10,449 nt of DNA from Desulfotignum sp. (GTDB taxonomy: Bacteria > Desulfobacterota > Desulfobacteria > Desulfobacterales > Desulfobacteraceae): assembly GCA_011390235.1 (NCBI GenBank), contig JAABSS010000442.1, forward strand, positions 1-10,449, written 5' to 3'. This document shows, piece by piece, positions 1-7,016 of the stretch. The stretch's first letter is position 1. Every line of letters begins with the position of its first letter. The translations under genes and the position numbers were made by a program. Under the pieces are notes generated by a model that saw only the letters and a list, made by a program, of their open reading frames with translations, was not told the origin of the DNA and searched no databases.

Positions 1-822
1 GGCTGTTCTCTGGAAGGCACTGCTCTGGAATATGATATGTCCACCCGGGCGCTGTTTGCGGCACTGGGATGCACACTGACACAAATTACGGACTGGACAT
101 GCTGCGGGGCAACCGCTGCCCATGCCATGGATGCCTTGCTGGCCCATGTGCTGCCTGCACGCAACCTGGCCCTGGCCGAAAAAATGGATCTGCCCCTGGA
201 CATTCTGGTACCCTGCAGTGCCTGCTACCTGAACCTGAAAACAGTCAGCCAGGCAGTGAAAACTGACCCGGATCTCCTGGGCCGGGTCAACCAGGTCATG
301 TCTGACGAGGGCCTGGCCATGAGCGGTTCCCTCAGGGTGCGGCACCTGCTGGATGTGCTGAGCCGTGATGTGGATATGGCTGATATTGCCCGGGCAGCGG
401 ACAACTGCATGAGCGGTTTGGTTGTCGCCCCCTACTACGGGTGCCAGTGCCTGCGGCCGTTCCCGGAATTTGATGACCCGGAGCTGCCCCGGTCCATGGA
501 TGCCATGATCCAGGCCACAGGTGCCCGGGTGCTGAAATGGGATATGGGCGGTGCCTGCTGCGGTGCTTCCAGTCCTGCCACCAACCCTGACACAGGCCGG
601 GTCCTGGTGGGCCGGATTGTGGAACAGGCCGCAGAAGCCCAGGCCATTGTCACGGTCTGTCCCATGTGCCAGATGAACCTGGAGCGTTTTCAACCCGATC
701 CGATTCCGGTGCTCTACCTGCCCCAGTTTCTGGGACTTGCCATGGGGTTGTCCCCGGCATCTGTCGGGTGCGGTTTGAACCTGTCCGACATCAGCCCTTT
801 TTTGAACCGGGCGGCTTTATGA
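1..822 (+). CDS. hdrB: HdrB-like CCG-domain iron-sulfur protein (5' truncated by window edge)
   Basis: The frame is open from base 1, and its first residues (G-C-S-L-E-G, then E-Y-D-M-S) match the conserved start region of heterodisulfide reductase subunit B, so only a few N-terminal residues are missing. The ATG at 37 is internal. Two CCG motifs are visible. The first is Cys2-X31-Cys34-Cys35-X36-Cys72-x-x-Cys75, numbered from base 1. The second starts with a CQC pair at 148-150, then has Cys186-Cys187 and CPMC at 220-223. In HdrB these cysteines bind two noncubane [4Fe-4S] clusters that reduce a disulfide. In non-methanogenic sulfate reducers such proteins belong to Hdr-like electron-transfer or bifurcating complexes; the physiological disulfide cannot be told from sequence. 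HdrC or HdrA partners would be expected upstream, outside the window. The stop overlaps the start of the kinase gene, so translation is probably coupled. Family assignment is firm; the substrate is not. Confidence -1.
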   Translation, partial: GCSLEGTALEYDMSTRALFAALGCTLTQITDWTCCGATAAHAMDALLAHVLPARNLALAEKMDLPLDILVPCSACYLNLKTVSQAVKTDPDLLGRVNQVMSDEGLAMSGSLRVRHLLDVLSRDVDMADIARAADNCMSGLVVAPYYGCQCLRPFPEFDDPELPRSMDAMIQATGARVLKWDMGGACCGASSPATNPDTGRVLVGRIVEQAAEAQAIVTVCPMCQMNLERFQPDPIPVLYLPQFLGLAMGLSPASVGCGLNLSDISPFLNRAAL

Positions 823-3122
823 CAAAGATATTGCACTACATACGCCACAGCCTGGTATTCAAGCTGATCATCTTTGTCAGCCTGACTGTTATTCTGTCCA
901 TATCCCTGTGGGCGTTTTTCAATATCAAAAGTTTCAAGGCCCAGAACATGAAAACCCATCTGGCCAGCACCGACCGGCTGAGCAATTCCATCAAACTGGG
1001 TACCCAGTATGCCATGATGCGCAATTCCCGGGATGATATCAACCAGATCATCAATAATATCGCCGGGCAGCCGGAGATTGAAAATATCCGGATATATAAT
1101 AAATACGGGCAGATAAAATTCACCAACCAGAAAAACGAAATGGACAGGGTGACCGACATCAAAGCGGTGGCCTGTGATATCTGCCACAAGAATGATCCCC
1201 CGCCGTCGGACCTGCCCCTTGGTGAACGTTTCCGGATCTTTTTATCGCCTGAAGGCCACCGTCTTCTGGGTATAGTGCAGCCCATATGCAACGAGCCGGG
1301 CTGCTCTACCAGCTCCTGCCATTTTCACCCGGAAAACCAGACCATCCTGGGGGCCCTGGATGTGGTGGTGTCTTTAAAGGAAATAGACCAGCAGGTGGTG
1401 AAAATGGAAAAAGGGGTCCTCAAACTGGCCCTGTCAACCATCCTGGTCACCGCGTTTATCATTTTCTTTATCATTCTCACCTTTGTTAAAAAACCCATCC
1501 TCAAGCTGGTGGAAGGCACCCGCCGCATTGCCCGGGGGGAGTATGAAGCCAATATCGATATCGGATCTGCCTATGAGATCGGGTTTCTGGGAGAGGCGGT
1601 TCAGGAGATGGGCCGGAAAATCGGCAAACACCAGGCGGAATTGAAAAAGCAGAAAAATGAATACCAGGCCCTGTTTGACAATGCCCCCTGCATGATTGCC
1701 GTCCAGGACAAAAATTTTCGCCTGATTCAGTATAACCGGGTGTTCAAGGAACGGTTTGATCCCCGGCCCGGAGATTTCTGCTACACTGCCTACAAAGGGC
1801 GGGATGAAAAATGTCCAGACTGTCCGGTGGAAAAAACCTTCAGGGACGGCAGATCCCATTATGGTGAAACAGAAGGCATGGGCAGGCAGGGTGAAAAAAA
1901 ACACTGGATTTTTATCACTGCCCCTATCAAGGATGCAGACGGCAACATCGTGGCAGGCATGGAAATGAGTATTGATATCACCCGGCGCCGGCACCTGGAA
2001 AAAGATCTGCAGAAATCCGAAGAAAAATACCATGCCATTTTCAACAACATATCCAATCCGGTATTTGCCGTGGACCAGGAGTCCTTGAAAATTTTGGACT
2101 GCAATATCAAAGCCCTGGAACTGTATAAATTTTCCGAGTCGCAAATGCTGGAAAAAACTTTTACCGATTTTTTTCTGCCCGAAGAAAAAGAGGAGATGGC
2201 CGGGCAGGTAAAATCCAGAAAAGAGATATCCAAGGCCAAGCATGTAAAAGCGGACAACAAACAGATTGATGTGGACATGTGGGTGGCGCCGGCAACCTAT
2301 TCCGGCGAGAAAGTGTTTCTGATTACCATCAATGATATCACCCGGCGCCTGGAAACAGAACAGCACCTGCTCCATGCCAGCAAGATGGCCACCTTAGGGG
2401 AGATGTCCACCGGTATCGCCCATGAGCTGAACCAGCCGTTGTCTGTCATAAAATCCTCCTCCAGTTTCTGTTTGAAAAAAATCCACAGACAGGAGCCCAT
2501 CCAGGAAGAGATTCTGTATAAGCTGGTTACCAAAATAGATACCAATGTGGACCGGGCGGAAAAAATCATCCAGCACATGCGGCAGTTTGCCAGAAAATCC
2601 GATATCCGCCTGGTAAAAACCCGGATCAACCAGGTGCTGCAGCATACCTTTGAGATGTTCAACCAGCAGTTGAAAATCCGGGGTATCCAGGTGGTATGGG
2701 AAAAAAACCCGGATCTGCCTGACATTCTGGCAGATCCGGACCGCCTGGAACAGGTGTTCATCAATCTGGTCATGAATGCCAAAGATGCCATTGAAGCCAA
2801 ATGGGCGGCACAGGGCGGCATGGACACGGAAGATGACCGGATTATCATCCAGACAGATGCCACAGACAACCTGGTTAGAATCGTGATTCAGGACACAGGC
2901 ACAGGGATTAAAAAGGGAACAAAGGATCGGTTGTTTGAACCGTTTTTCACCACCAAGGAGGTGGGCAAGGGCACGGGCCTGGGCCTGTCCATTTCTTATG
3001 GGATTATCAAAGACTGCAGCGGAGATATCTGGGTGGGCAGGGGACGGCAGGGCGGGGCAAAATTTACCATTGTTTTCCCGGTGCCTGAAAACCTGTCCGA
3101 TGATGATATCGTATATGAGTGA
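819..3122 (+). CDS. Membrane sensor histidine kinase with CXXCH-containing periplasmic domain, HAMP, two PAS domains
   Basis: A 767-residue kinase. The start is the ATG at 819, which overlaps the upstream stop as ATGA; a longer frame from 666 would run deep into hdrB. There is no clear Shine-Dalgarno, as expected for coupled translation. Order: membrane segment about 13-33; periplasmic domain about 35-200 with CDICH (119-123, a canonical c-type haem motif) and CSTSSCH (162-168, a CX4CH motif followed by another His at 170); membrane segment about 204-223; HAMP about 224-275; PAS-1 about 282-390 with Cys321, Cys332 and Cys335; PAS-2 about 400-510; HisKA with phospho-acceptor His535 (AHELNQPL); ATPase domain with N-box Asn653, G1 DTGTG (692-696), F-box about 705-712, and G2 GKGTGLGLS (716-724). 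Autophosphorylation should be controlled by a periplasmic redox, haem-bound gas or haem-iron signal; this is inferred from the motifs. The next gene is the likely phosphotransfer partner. The kinase assignment is very secure; haem attachment is a prediction. Confidence -1.
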   Translation: MTKILHYIRHSLVFKLIIFVSLTVILSISLWAFFNIKSFKAQNMKTHLASTDRLSNSIKLGTQYAMMRNSRDDINQIINNIAGQPEIENIRIYNKYGQIKFTNQKNEMDRVTDIKAVACDICHKNDPPPSDLPLGERFRIFLSPEGHRLLGIVQPICNEPGCSTSSCHFHPENQTILGALDVVVSLKEIDQQVVKMEKGVLKLALSTILVTAFIIFFIILTFVKKPILKLVEGTRRIARGEYEANIDIGSAYEIGFLGEAVQEMGRKIGKHQAELKKQKNEYQALFDNAPCMIAVQDKNFRLIQYNRVFKERFDPRPGDFCYTAYKGRDEKCPDCPVEKTFRDGRSHYGETEGMGRQGEKKHWIFITAPIKDADGNIVAGMEMSIDITRRRHLEKDLQKSEEKYHAIFNNISNPVFAVDQESLKILDCNIKALELYKFSESQMLEKTFTDFFLPEEKEEMAGQVKSRKEISKAKHVKADNKQIDVDMWVAPATYSGEKVFLITINDITRRLETEQHLLHASKMATLGEMSTGIAHELNQPLSVIKSSSSFCLKKIHRQEPIQEEILYKLVTKIDTNVDRAEKIIQHMRQFARKSDIRLVKTRINQVLQHTFEMFNQQLKIRGIQVVWEKNPDLPDILADPDRLEQVFINLVMNAKDAIEAKWAAQGGMDTEDDRIIIQTDATDNLVRIVIQDTGTGIKKGTKDRLFEPFFTTKEVGKGTGLGLSISYGIIKDCSGDIWVGRGRQGGAKFTIVFPVPENLSDDDIVYE

Positions 3123-3127
3123 TATGC

Positions 3128-3133
3128 AGGGAG
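3128..3133 (+). promoter_or_regulatory. Ribosome binding site deciding the REC-kinase start
   Basis: AGGGAG lies six bases before the ATG at 3140. It favours this ATG over the in-frame GTG at 3119, which overlaps the kinase stop and has no comparable site. Confidence -1.
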
Positions 3134-3139
3134 AAAATC

Positions 3140-4294
3140 ATGGACAAGAAACAATTTGCCATCCTGGTTGTGGATGATGAAGATGATATCCGGGATGTCC
3201 TGGAAATAACCCTTACTGACATCGGTTACCAGGTGTTTCTGGCCAAAGACGGCAAAGTTGCCCTTGAGCTGTTTGAAGAAAAACAGCCGTCCATTGTGAT
3301 AACAGACATTAAAATGCCGGTCATGGGGGGGATTGAACTGCTCAAACAGGTGAAACAGCTCGCACCTGATACCCAGGTGATTATGATAACCGGGCACGGA
3401 GACATGGAACTGACCATTGCCAGCCTGAAATTCGGGGCAGCGGATTTTATTACCAAGCCTGTGAATGTCGATATCCTGGAACTGGCTGTTTCCAAGGCGG
3501 TGGACAAACTCATTGCAGACCAGAAGCTGGTGGAATACACCCAGAAACTGGAAATGCTGGTGGTGGAAAAATCTAAATTATCCAGCCACCTGTCTTCTTT
3601 GGGCCTGATGATCGGCACGGTTTCCCACAATATCAAAGGGCTGCTCACCAACCTTGACGGGGGGCTGTACATTGCCCGGTCCGGCCTGAAAAAACAAAAT
3701 TTTGCAGATATATCTGAAGGCCTTGATCTGCTGGCCCAGAATGTGGACAAGATCAAGCAGATGATCATGGATATTCTGATGTATTCCAAGGACCGGCAGA
3801 TGAACCGACAGCCGGTGCCGGCAAAAAAGTTTCTGGCAGATATACAGAAGACCATGGCAATGAAGCTGGCACATCAGCCCATTGCATTTCACGTGGTTTC
3901 AGACCAGGCGCCCCGGATTCTGAATATAGATGCGGCATTCATGATGTCCGCCCTGGTCAATATTCTGGACAATGCCGTGGATGCCTGCCTGGAAGACAAG
4001 GAAAAAACCGATCATGAAATCAGTCTTATGGTGGAAAAAGCCCGGGACAGCATGGTGATAAAAATTGCAGATAACGGCTGCGGTATGGATGTGGAAACCA
4101 AGGAGAAAATTTTTGATCTGTTTTTTTCCTCCAAGCAGGTAAAGGGCACAGGGTTCGGTCTGTTCATTGCAAAAAACATCATTGCCCAGCACCAGGGAAC
4201 CGTTGCGGTGGACTCCATAAAACGCCGGGGCACCACATTTACCATCTCTTTGCCCCAGGAGGATCAGACGCCCCAGTCAGATCAGACGCTCTAA
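3140..4294 (+). CDS. Response-regulator receiver / histidine kinase (REC-HK) protein
   Basis: A cytoplasmic protein of 384 residues. Residues 5-120 form a CheY-like receiver with acidic pair Asp12/Asp13, phospho-acceptor Asp56 (TDIKMP), Thr84 and Lys106 (TKP). A coiled-coil-like linker (about 125-150) leads to a kinase core with probable phospho-acceptor His163 in TVSHNIKG, N-box NILDNAVDAC (274-283), G1 DNGCGM (311-316), a FDLFFSSK F-box (325-332) and G2 KGTGFGL (335-341). There is no DNA-binding, GGDEF or sigma-54 output domain. It probably takes phosphate from the upstream membrane kinase on Asp56 and changes its own kinase activity, passing the signal to a partner not seen here. It lies 17 bases after the sensor kinase and is clearly in the same operon. 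The C-terminal tail (DQTPQS then DQTL) is made by an 18-bp DNA repeat and is probably not a functional domain. Family assignment is secure; the partner is unknown. Confidence -1.
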   Translation: MDKKQFAILVVDDEDDIRDVLEITLTDIGYQVFLAKDGKVALELFEEKQPSIVITDIKMPVMGGIELLKQVKQLAPDTQVIMITGHGDMELTIASLKFGAADFITKPVNVDILELAVSKAVDKLIADQKLVEYTQKLEMLVVEKSKLSSHLSSLGLMIGTVSHNIKGLLTNLDGGLYIARSGLKKQNFADISEGLDLLAQNVDKIKQMIMDILMYSKDRQMNRQPVPAKKFLADIQKTMAMKLAHQPIAFHVVSDQAPRILNIDAAFMMSALVNILDNAVDACLEDKEKTDHEISLMVEKARDSMVIKIADNGCGMDVETKEKIFDLFFSSKQVKGTGFGLFIAKNIIAQHQGTVAVDSIKRRGTTFTISLPQEDQTPQSDQTL

Positions 4295-4322
4295 TCAGAT
4301 CAGACGTCCCAGTCAGATCAGA
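4262..4322. repeat. 18-bp tandem repeat, 3.4 copies, across convergent gene ends
   Basis: Copies begin at 4262, 4280 and 4298, with a partial copy at 4316. Each starts GATCAGACG; the second halves are CCCCAGTCA, CTCTAATCA and TCCCAGTCA. The period is six codons, so the first copies encode DQTPQS repeats at the C terminus of the REC-kinase. The kinase stop TAA (4292-4294) is formed by base differences in copy 2, and the radical SAM stop (complement of 4318-4320) lies in the partial copy. No GC-rich stem with a T-run is seen, so it is not an obvious terminator. Confidence -1.
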
Positions 4323-5817
4323 TCTGAATTTTGTTCACCAGCTTTTTCACCACAGGCATCCGAAGGACAAGACCAAACCGTCCAGCCAGGTTATAACGGG
4401 TTATGGCAAAAAATACAGGGGGTACGGCCATGATCCTGAGCAGGGTATGGGCGGTTTTGCAAAATGCCTTTTTCCGGGCTGCAATATTGAAAAGCCACAC
4501 GATCAGGGCATCGTTGTCCATGTCCTCCTGGTGGTGGCGCAGGGTGCTGCGTTTGAGCAATACCTTTTCCACGTAATCACAGGGGATGTGCCCGTCTTTC
4601 AAGGCCCTTTCATACAGGGGGGTGCCGGGAAAATACATCAGTTTGTGGTCATACATTTTGACGGGCTGGTCAACTGTGCTGCGGTGCAGGATGATTTTCA
4701 GGATTTTCAGGTAAAATTGCAGCACTTCGTGTTTGTCTTGTGTTGTTTCATAGGGATTGGCGGATATCACATCGATCATGACCCGGATCCTGCTGTCCAC
4801 AACCAGGATGAGTTTTTCCAGATAGACCTTTTTGTCCAGGGGCCGGTTGAAAATATCTTTGCTGATGCGCCGGCTGGCTGACTGGAGCCCTATTTTCAGA
4901 TACCGCAGGGTAAGGCCGCTGTCTGCCAGAATTTTCAGCTTTGCCCGGGTGATCTGCCGGGTGTTGGCCTGGATATAGAATACCGGCAGATTGATTGTTT
5001 CCATATAACGGCCAAGAAATTTTTGGATCCTGTCTTCTGAGTTGAGGAAAAAATCATCATCATCGATAATGATGCGTTTCAGATGGGGAATATTGTCCCT
5101 GGCCCATTCCAGCTCCTGGATCACCCGTTCAACGGCAATTTTGCGCACATAGGGGCCTTTTTTCCGAAACGCTGCCATAAGGCGGTTGTTCAGGCAGTAG
5201 GCACACTGGTAGGGGCATCCTCTGACCAGAAGAACACTGTAGGTGGACAGGCTTGCCGGGATATGTTTTTTCAAAGACACCAGACCGGATTCTGTAAGCA
5301 GATACCCGTCATCCAGATCCACCCGGGCAATGGGCAGCTGGTTCACATCCAGCATGGGGGGCAGGGGATTGACCACAGGCCTGTTGTCTGGTGCCCGATA
5401 TCCCAACCCGGGTATCTTGCCGGGGGAGATATCTGCCAGAAGCTTTTCCATGACCTGTTCGCCTTCTCCAGCACATACCAGATCGCTGAACTGCAGAAAA
5501 TAGGCCGGATCTGCAATTACAGGGGGACCGCCCCAGATGATGGGGGCAGTGATCCGGGTTTCAAGGTACCGGGTGATCTGTATGGCCCGGGGCAGCAGGT
5601 GGGTGGTTAAAATGGTAATTCCCACCAGATCGCATGTTTTGCAGTATGCTGCCAGAACGGACAGGGCTTGTTCTGAAAGCGGGGTGAACACCGCTTCTTT
5701 TCTGCTTTCATGGTGGATGGTGGATACCCTGTATCCGCTGGATTTTAGATATGCCCCAAGGTTTCTGACACTGAAGTTTTCCAGATGTGCATTATTGATG
5801 AGCACCGCATGTTTCAT
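4318..5817 (-). CDS. B12-binding-type radical SAM protein (BchE/COG1032-like)
   Basis: A 499-residue protein. Residues about 1-140 form a Rossmann-like cobalamin-binding-type domain ending in WGGPPVIADP and CAGEGE, as in the B12-binding radical SAM superfamily. The radical SAM core follows, with the [4Fe-4S]-binding CPYQCAYC at 201-208 (CxxxCxxC), a DDDDF segment (252-256) and a later IGLQSAS segment (309-315). Members use S-adenosylmethionine to make a 5'-deoxyadenosyl radical and act on lipids, tetrapyrroles, peptides or natural products; nothing here shows which. The classical cobalamin-ligand motif DxHxxG is absent from the N-terminal domain, so cobalamin may be bound base-off without a protein ligand, or not at all. 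The ATG at 5817 is the first start after an upstream in-frame stop near 5851, but there is no good Shine-Dalgarno. The gene is convergent with the REC-kinase, with 23 bases between them. Family call is strong; function unknown. Confidence -1.
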   Translation of the reverse strand: MKHAVLINNAHLENFSVRNLGAYLKSSGYRVSTIHHESRKEAVFTPLSEQALSVLAAYCKTCDLVGITILTTHLLPRAIQITRYLETRITAPIIWGGPPVIADPAYFLQFSDLVCAGEGEQVMEKLLADISPGKIPGLGYRAPDNRPVVNPLPPMLDVNQLPIARVDLDDGYLLTESGLVSLKKHIPASLSTYSVLLVRGCPYQCAYCLNNRLMAAFRKKGPYVRKIAVERVIQELEWARDNIPHLKRIIIDDDDFFLNSEDRIQKFLGRYMETINLPVFYIQANTRQITRAKLKILADSGLTLRYLKIGLQSASRRISKDIFNRPLDKKVYLEKLILVVDSRIRVMIDVISANPYETTQDKHEVLQFYLKILKIILHRSTVDQPVKMYDHKLMYFPGTPLYERALKDGHIPCDYVEKVLLKRSTLRHHQEDMDNDALIVWLFNIAARKKAFCKTAHTLLRIMAVPPVFFAITRYNLAGRFGLVLRMPVVKKLVNKIQI

Positions 5818-5951
5818 GAGGGTATCATTTACCAGATGCGGGCCGGTTTCTCAAGGGGTATTCATTACCGGATAGAATCAATTCAGCGCAGCATCCTTGT
5901 TCTGGATATTTCCGTTTTTGATTGCTCTGTGCAGAACTTGTCCTAAAATCC

Positions 5952-6112
5952 GCCCCTGGTGGTGTCCTGTGCCCGGCCCGAGGTCTGCGGGGGCCGGTTT
6001 ACATACGAACAATGAAGCGCGGCATCCCGTCCTCTGGTTGAAAACCATCCCTGCATCTTTTACCAGGCCCCCTCCGACGCTGACGGTCCGTTCACAGGAC
6101 ACCACCAGGGGC
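5952..6112. repeat. Perfect 20-bp inverted repeat with 121-base spacer
   Basis: Bases 5952-5971 (beginning GCCCCTGGTGG) are the exact reverse complement of 6093-6112. Likeness continues weakly inward (CGG-n-CCG and GGGGGCC blocks). The spacer contains a small hairpin (TGGTT-GAA-AACCA, near 6035-6047). A transcript across the element could fold into a long stem-loop. It lies between the divergent radical SAM and hydrolase genes. It could be a structured RNA, the arms of a small or invertible element, or an accident of duplication. No promoter inside it and no recombinase nearby could be recognised. Confidence -1.
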
Positions 6113-6202
6113 TCCCCGTAGAAGCGCAGGCTGCTGTAGCAAATATTCAGACCTTTGCTGCCGGCCCTTGCCTGGGAAGTGAAACCCTGATATGAATCAC
6201 AC

Positions 6203-6210
6203 AGGAGGTG
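6203..6210 (+). promoter_or_regulatory. Strong Shine-Dalgarno that fixes the hydrolase start
   Basis: AGGAGGTG is near-perfectly complementary to the 16S rRNA 3' end. It lies just before two ATGs. The ATG at 6216 is in the hydrolase frame, seven bases after AGGAGG. The in-frame ATG at 6192 lies upstream of this site and is therefore not the start. Confidence -1.
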
Positions 6211-6215
6211 ATGCC

Positions 6216-7004
6216 ATGACAGACAAAATACCATGTGATTACAGCGCACTGGACCATCCTGCGGTGCTGGCCCGTATCTTCCATCCTCGGCCAGGGGGCG
6301 GGACAGGGCCTGCCAGACCAAATGAGTTCATGATTCCTGTGGATGAGCATGTGCAGATCGGGGCCTGCTTTCATGTGGAGGACAAACAAGCCCCCAATAT
6401 CCTGTTTTTCCACGGCAACGGGGAGATTGTTTCCGACTATGATGATTTCGGGCCGGTGTACAACCAGATGGGAATGAATTTTTTTGTGGTGGACTACAGG
6501 GGGTATGGCCGGTCCACAGGATCTCCCACAGTCTCCCGTATGATGGCGGACTGCCACATTATTCTGGATTTTGTGCAGCAGCTGCTGCACAAACACGGAT
6601 TCACCGGCAGCCTGGGTGTCATGGGCAGATCCCTTGGCAGTGCATCCGCCATTGAACTGGCATCGGCACGGCCCGCTGATATCGATTTTCTGATCGTTGA
6701 AAGCGGGTTCAGCCATACGGAAAAACTGTTGCACGTGCTGGGCATTGATCCTTCAGCTGCAGGGTTTGATGCCACACCCGGGTGTGAAAACCATGAAAAA
6801 ATAGGACACTGGTCAGGTCCTTTGCTGGTTCTCCACGGGGAGTTTGACCAGCTCATCTCCTTTTCCCAGGGAAAGGATCTGTTCGATGCAAGCCCTTCCC
6901 TGGAAAAAACCCTGGTGAAAATCCCCGGCGCCAATCACAATGATATTTTCATAAAAGGCCTTGATCTGTATATGCAGGCGGTGAAAACCCTGATCATGCA
7001 GTGA
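6216..7004 (+). CDS. Alpha/beta hydrolase (BEM46/ABHD13-like serine hydrolase)
   Basis: A 262-residue cytoplasmic protein with no signal peptide. Visible features are the oxyanion-loop motif FFHGNGE (64-70), VVDYRGYGRS (91-100), the nucleophile elbow GRSLG (137-141) with Ser139, acidic residue Asp211 in LHGEFDQLI and His241 in GANHND, giving a Ser-Asp-His triad. The length and HGNG-DYRGYG-GRSLG pattern fit the BEM46/ABHD13-type branch of COG1073. It should hydrolyse an ester, thioester or amide; the substrate cannot be told. The start at 6216 is set by a strong Shine-Dalgarno. It seems monocistronic: divergent from the radical SAM gene and convergent with DAHP synthase, 12 bases apart at their ends, with no clear intrinsic terminator between them. 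Family call is secure. Confidence -1.
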   Translation: MTDKIPCDYSALDHPAVLARIFHPRPGGGTGPARPNEFMIPVDEHVQIGACFHVEDKQAPNILFFHGNGEIVSDYDDFGPVYNQMGMNFFVVDYRGYGRSTGSPTVSRMMADCHIILDFVQQLLHKHGFTGSLGVMGRSLGSASAIELASARPADIDFLIVESGFSHTEKLLHVLGIDPSAAGFDATPGCENHEKIGHWSGPLLVLHGEFDQLISFSQGKDLFDASPSLEKTLVKIPGANHNDIFIKGLDLYMQAVKTLIMQ

Positions 7005-7016
7005 AAAGACACCGGA

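Larger units (their letters stand above)
5878..6234 (-). pseudogene. Possible decayed or unrecognised small gene in the radical SAM-hydrolase gap
   Basis: A minus-strand frame is open down to a TGA at 5878. From about 6190 downward its codons resemble those of neighbouring genes (for example GEPLVVSC and GQVLHRAIKNG). I see no usable start: the ATG at 6234 has no Shine-Dalgarno and lies opposite the start of the hydrolase gene, and the first 5' codons are simply the complement of that gene. I do not recognise the product. Its middle (GEPLVV, VGGG, DAGMVF) loosely recalls aconitase-X swivelling domains, and its end (GRILGQVL to the C terminus) loosely recalls the tail of CCA-adding tRNA nucleotidyltransferases. 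Neither match is good enough to name it. It may be a gene remnant whose 5' part was lost, or chance open frame. It ends 60 bases before the radical SAM start on the same strand. Confidence -1.

Noticed and set aside
666..818. N-terminal extension of the sensor kinase from an ATG at 666
   Set aside because: It would overlap hdrB by over 150 bases in another frame, has no membrane or domain features, and the ATG at 819 gives a normal N terminus with a membrane segment and an ATGA overlap.
1434..2375. Long minus-strand open frame of 313 codons opposite the sensor kinase
   Set aside because: It is the complement of well-supported kinase domains and shows no family features of its own.
3119..3139. 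GTG start at 3119 for the REC-kinase
   Set aside because: The ATG at 3140 has a well-spaced AGGGAG and begins directly before the receiver domain.
4262..4322. CRISPR array
   Set aside because: The 18-bp units are directly adjacent with no unique spacers and there are no cas genes.
5972..6092. Invertible promoter between the 20-bp inverted repeats
   Set aside because: No -35/-10 pair was found inside the segment in either direction and no recombinase is in the window. Only the repeat itself is kept as a finding.
7005..7016. Bidirectional terminator between the hydrolase and DAHP synthase genes
   Set aside because: Only 12 bases separate the genes and no GC-rich hairpin with a T-run is present around them.
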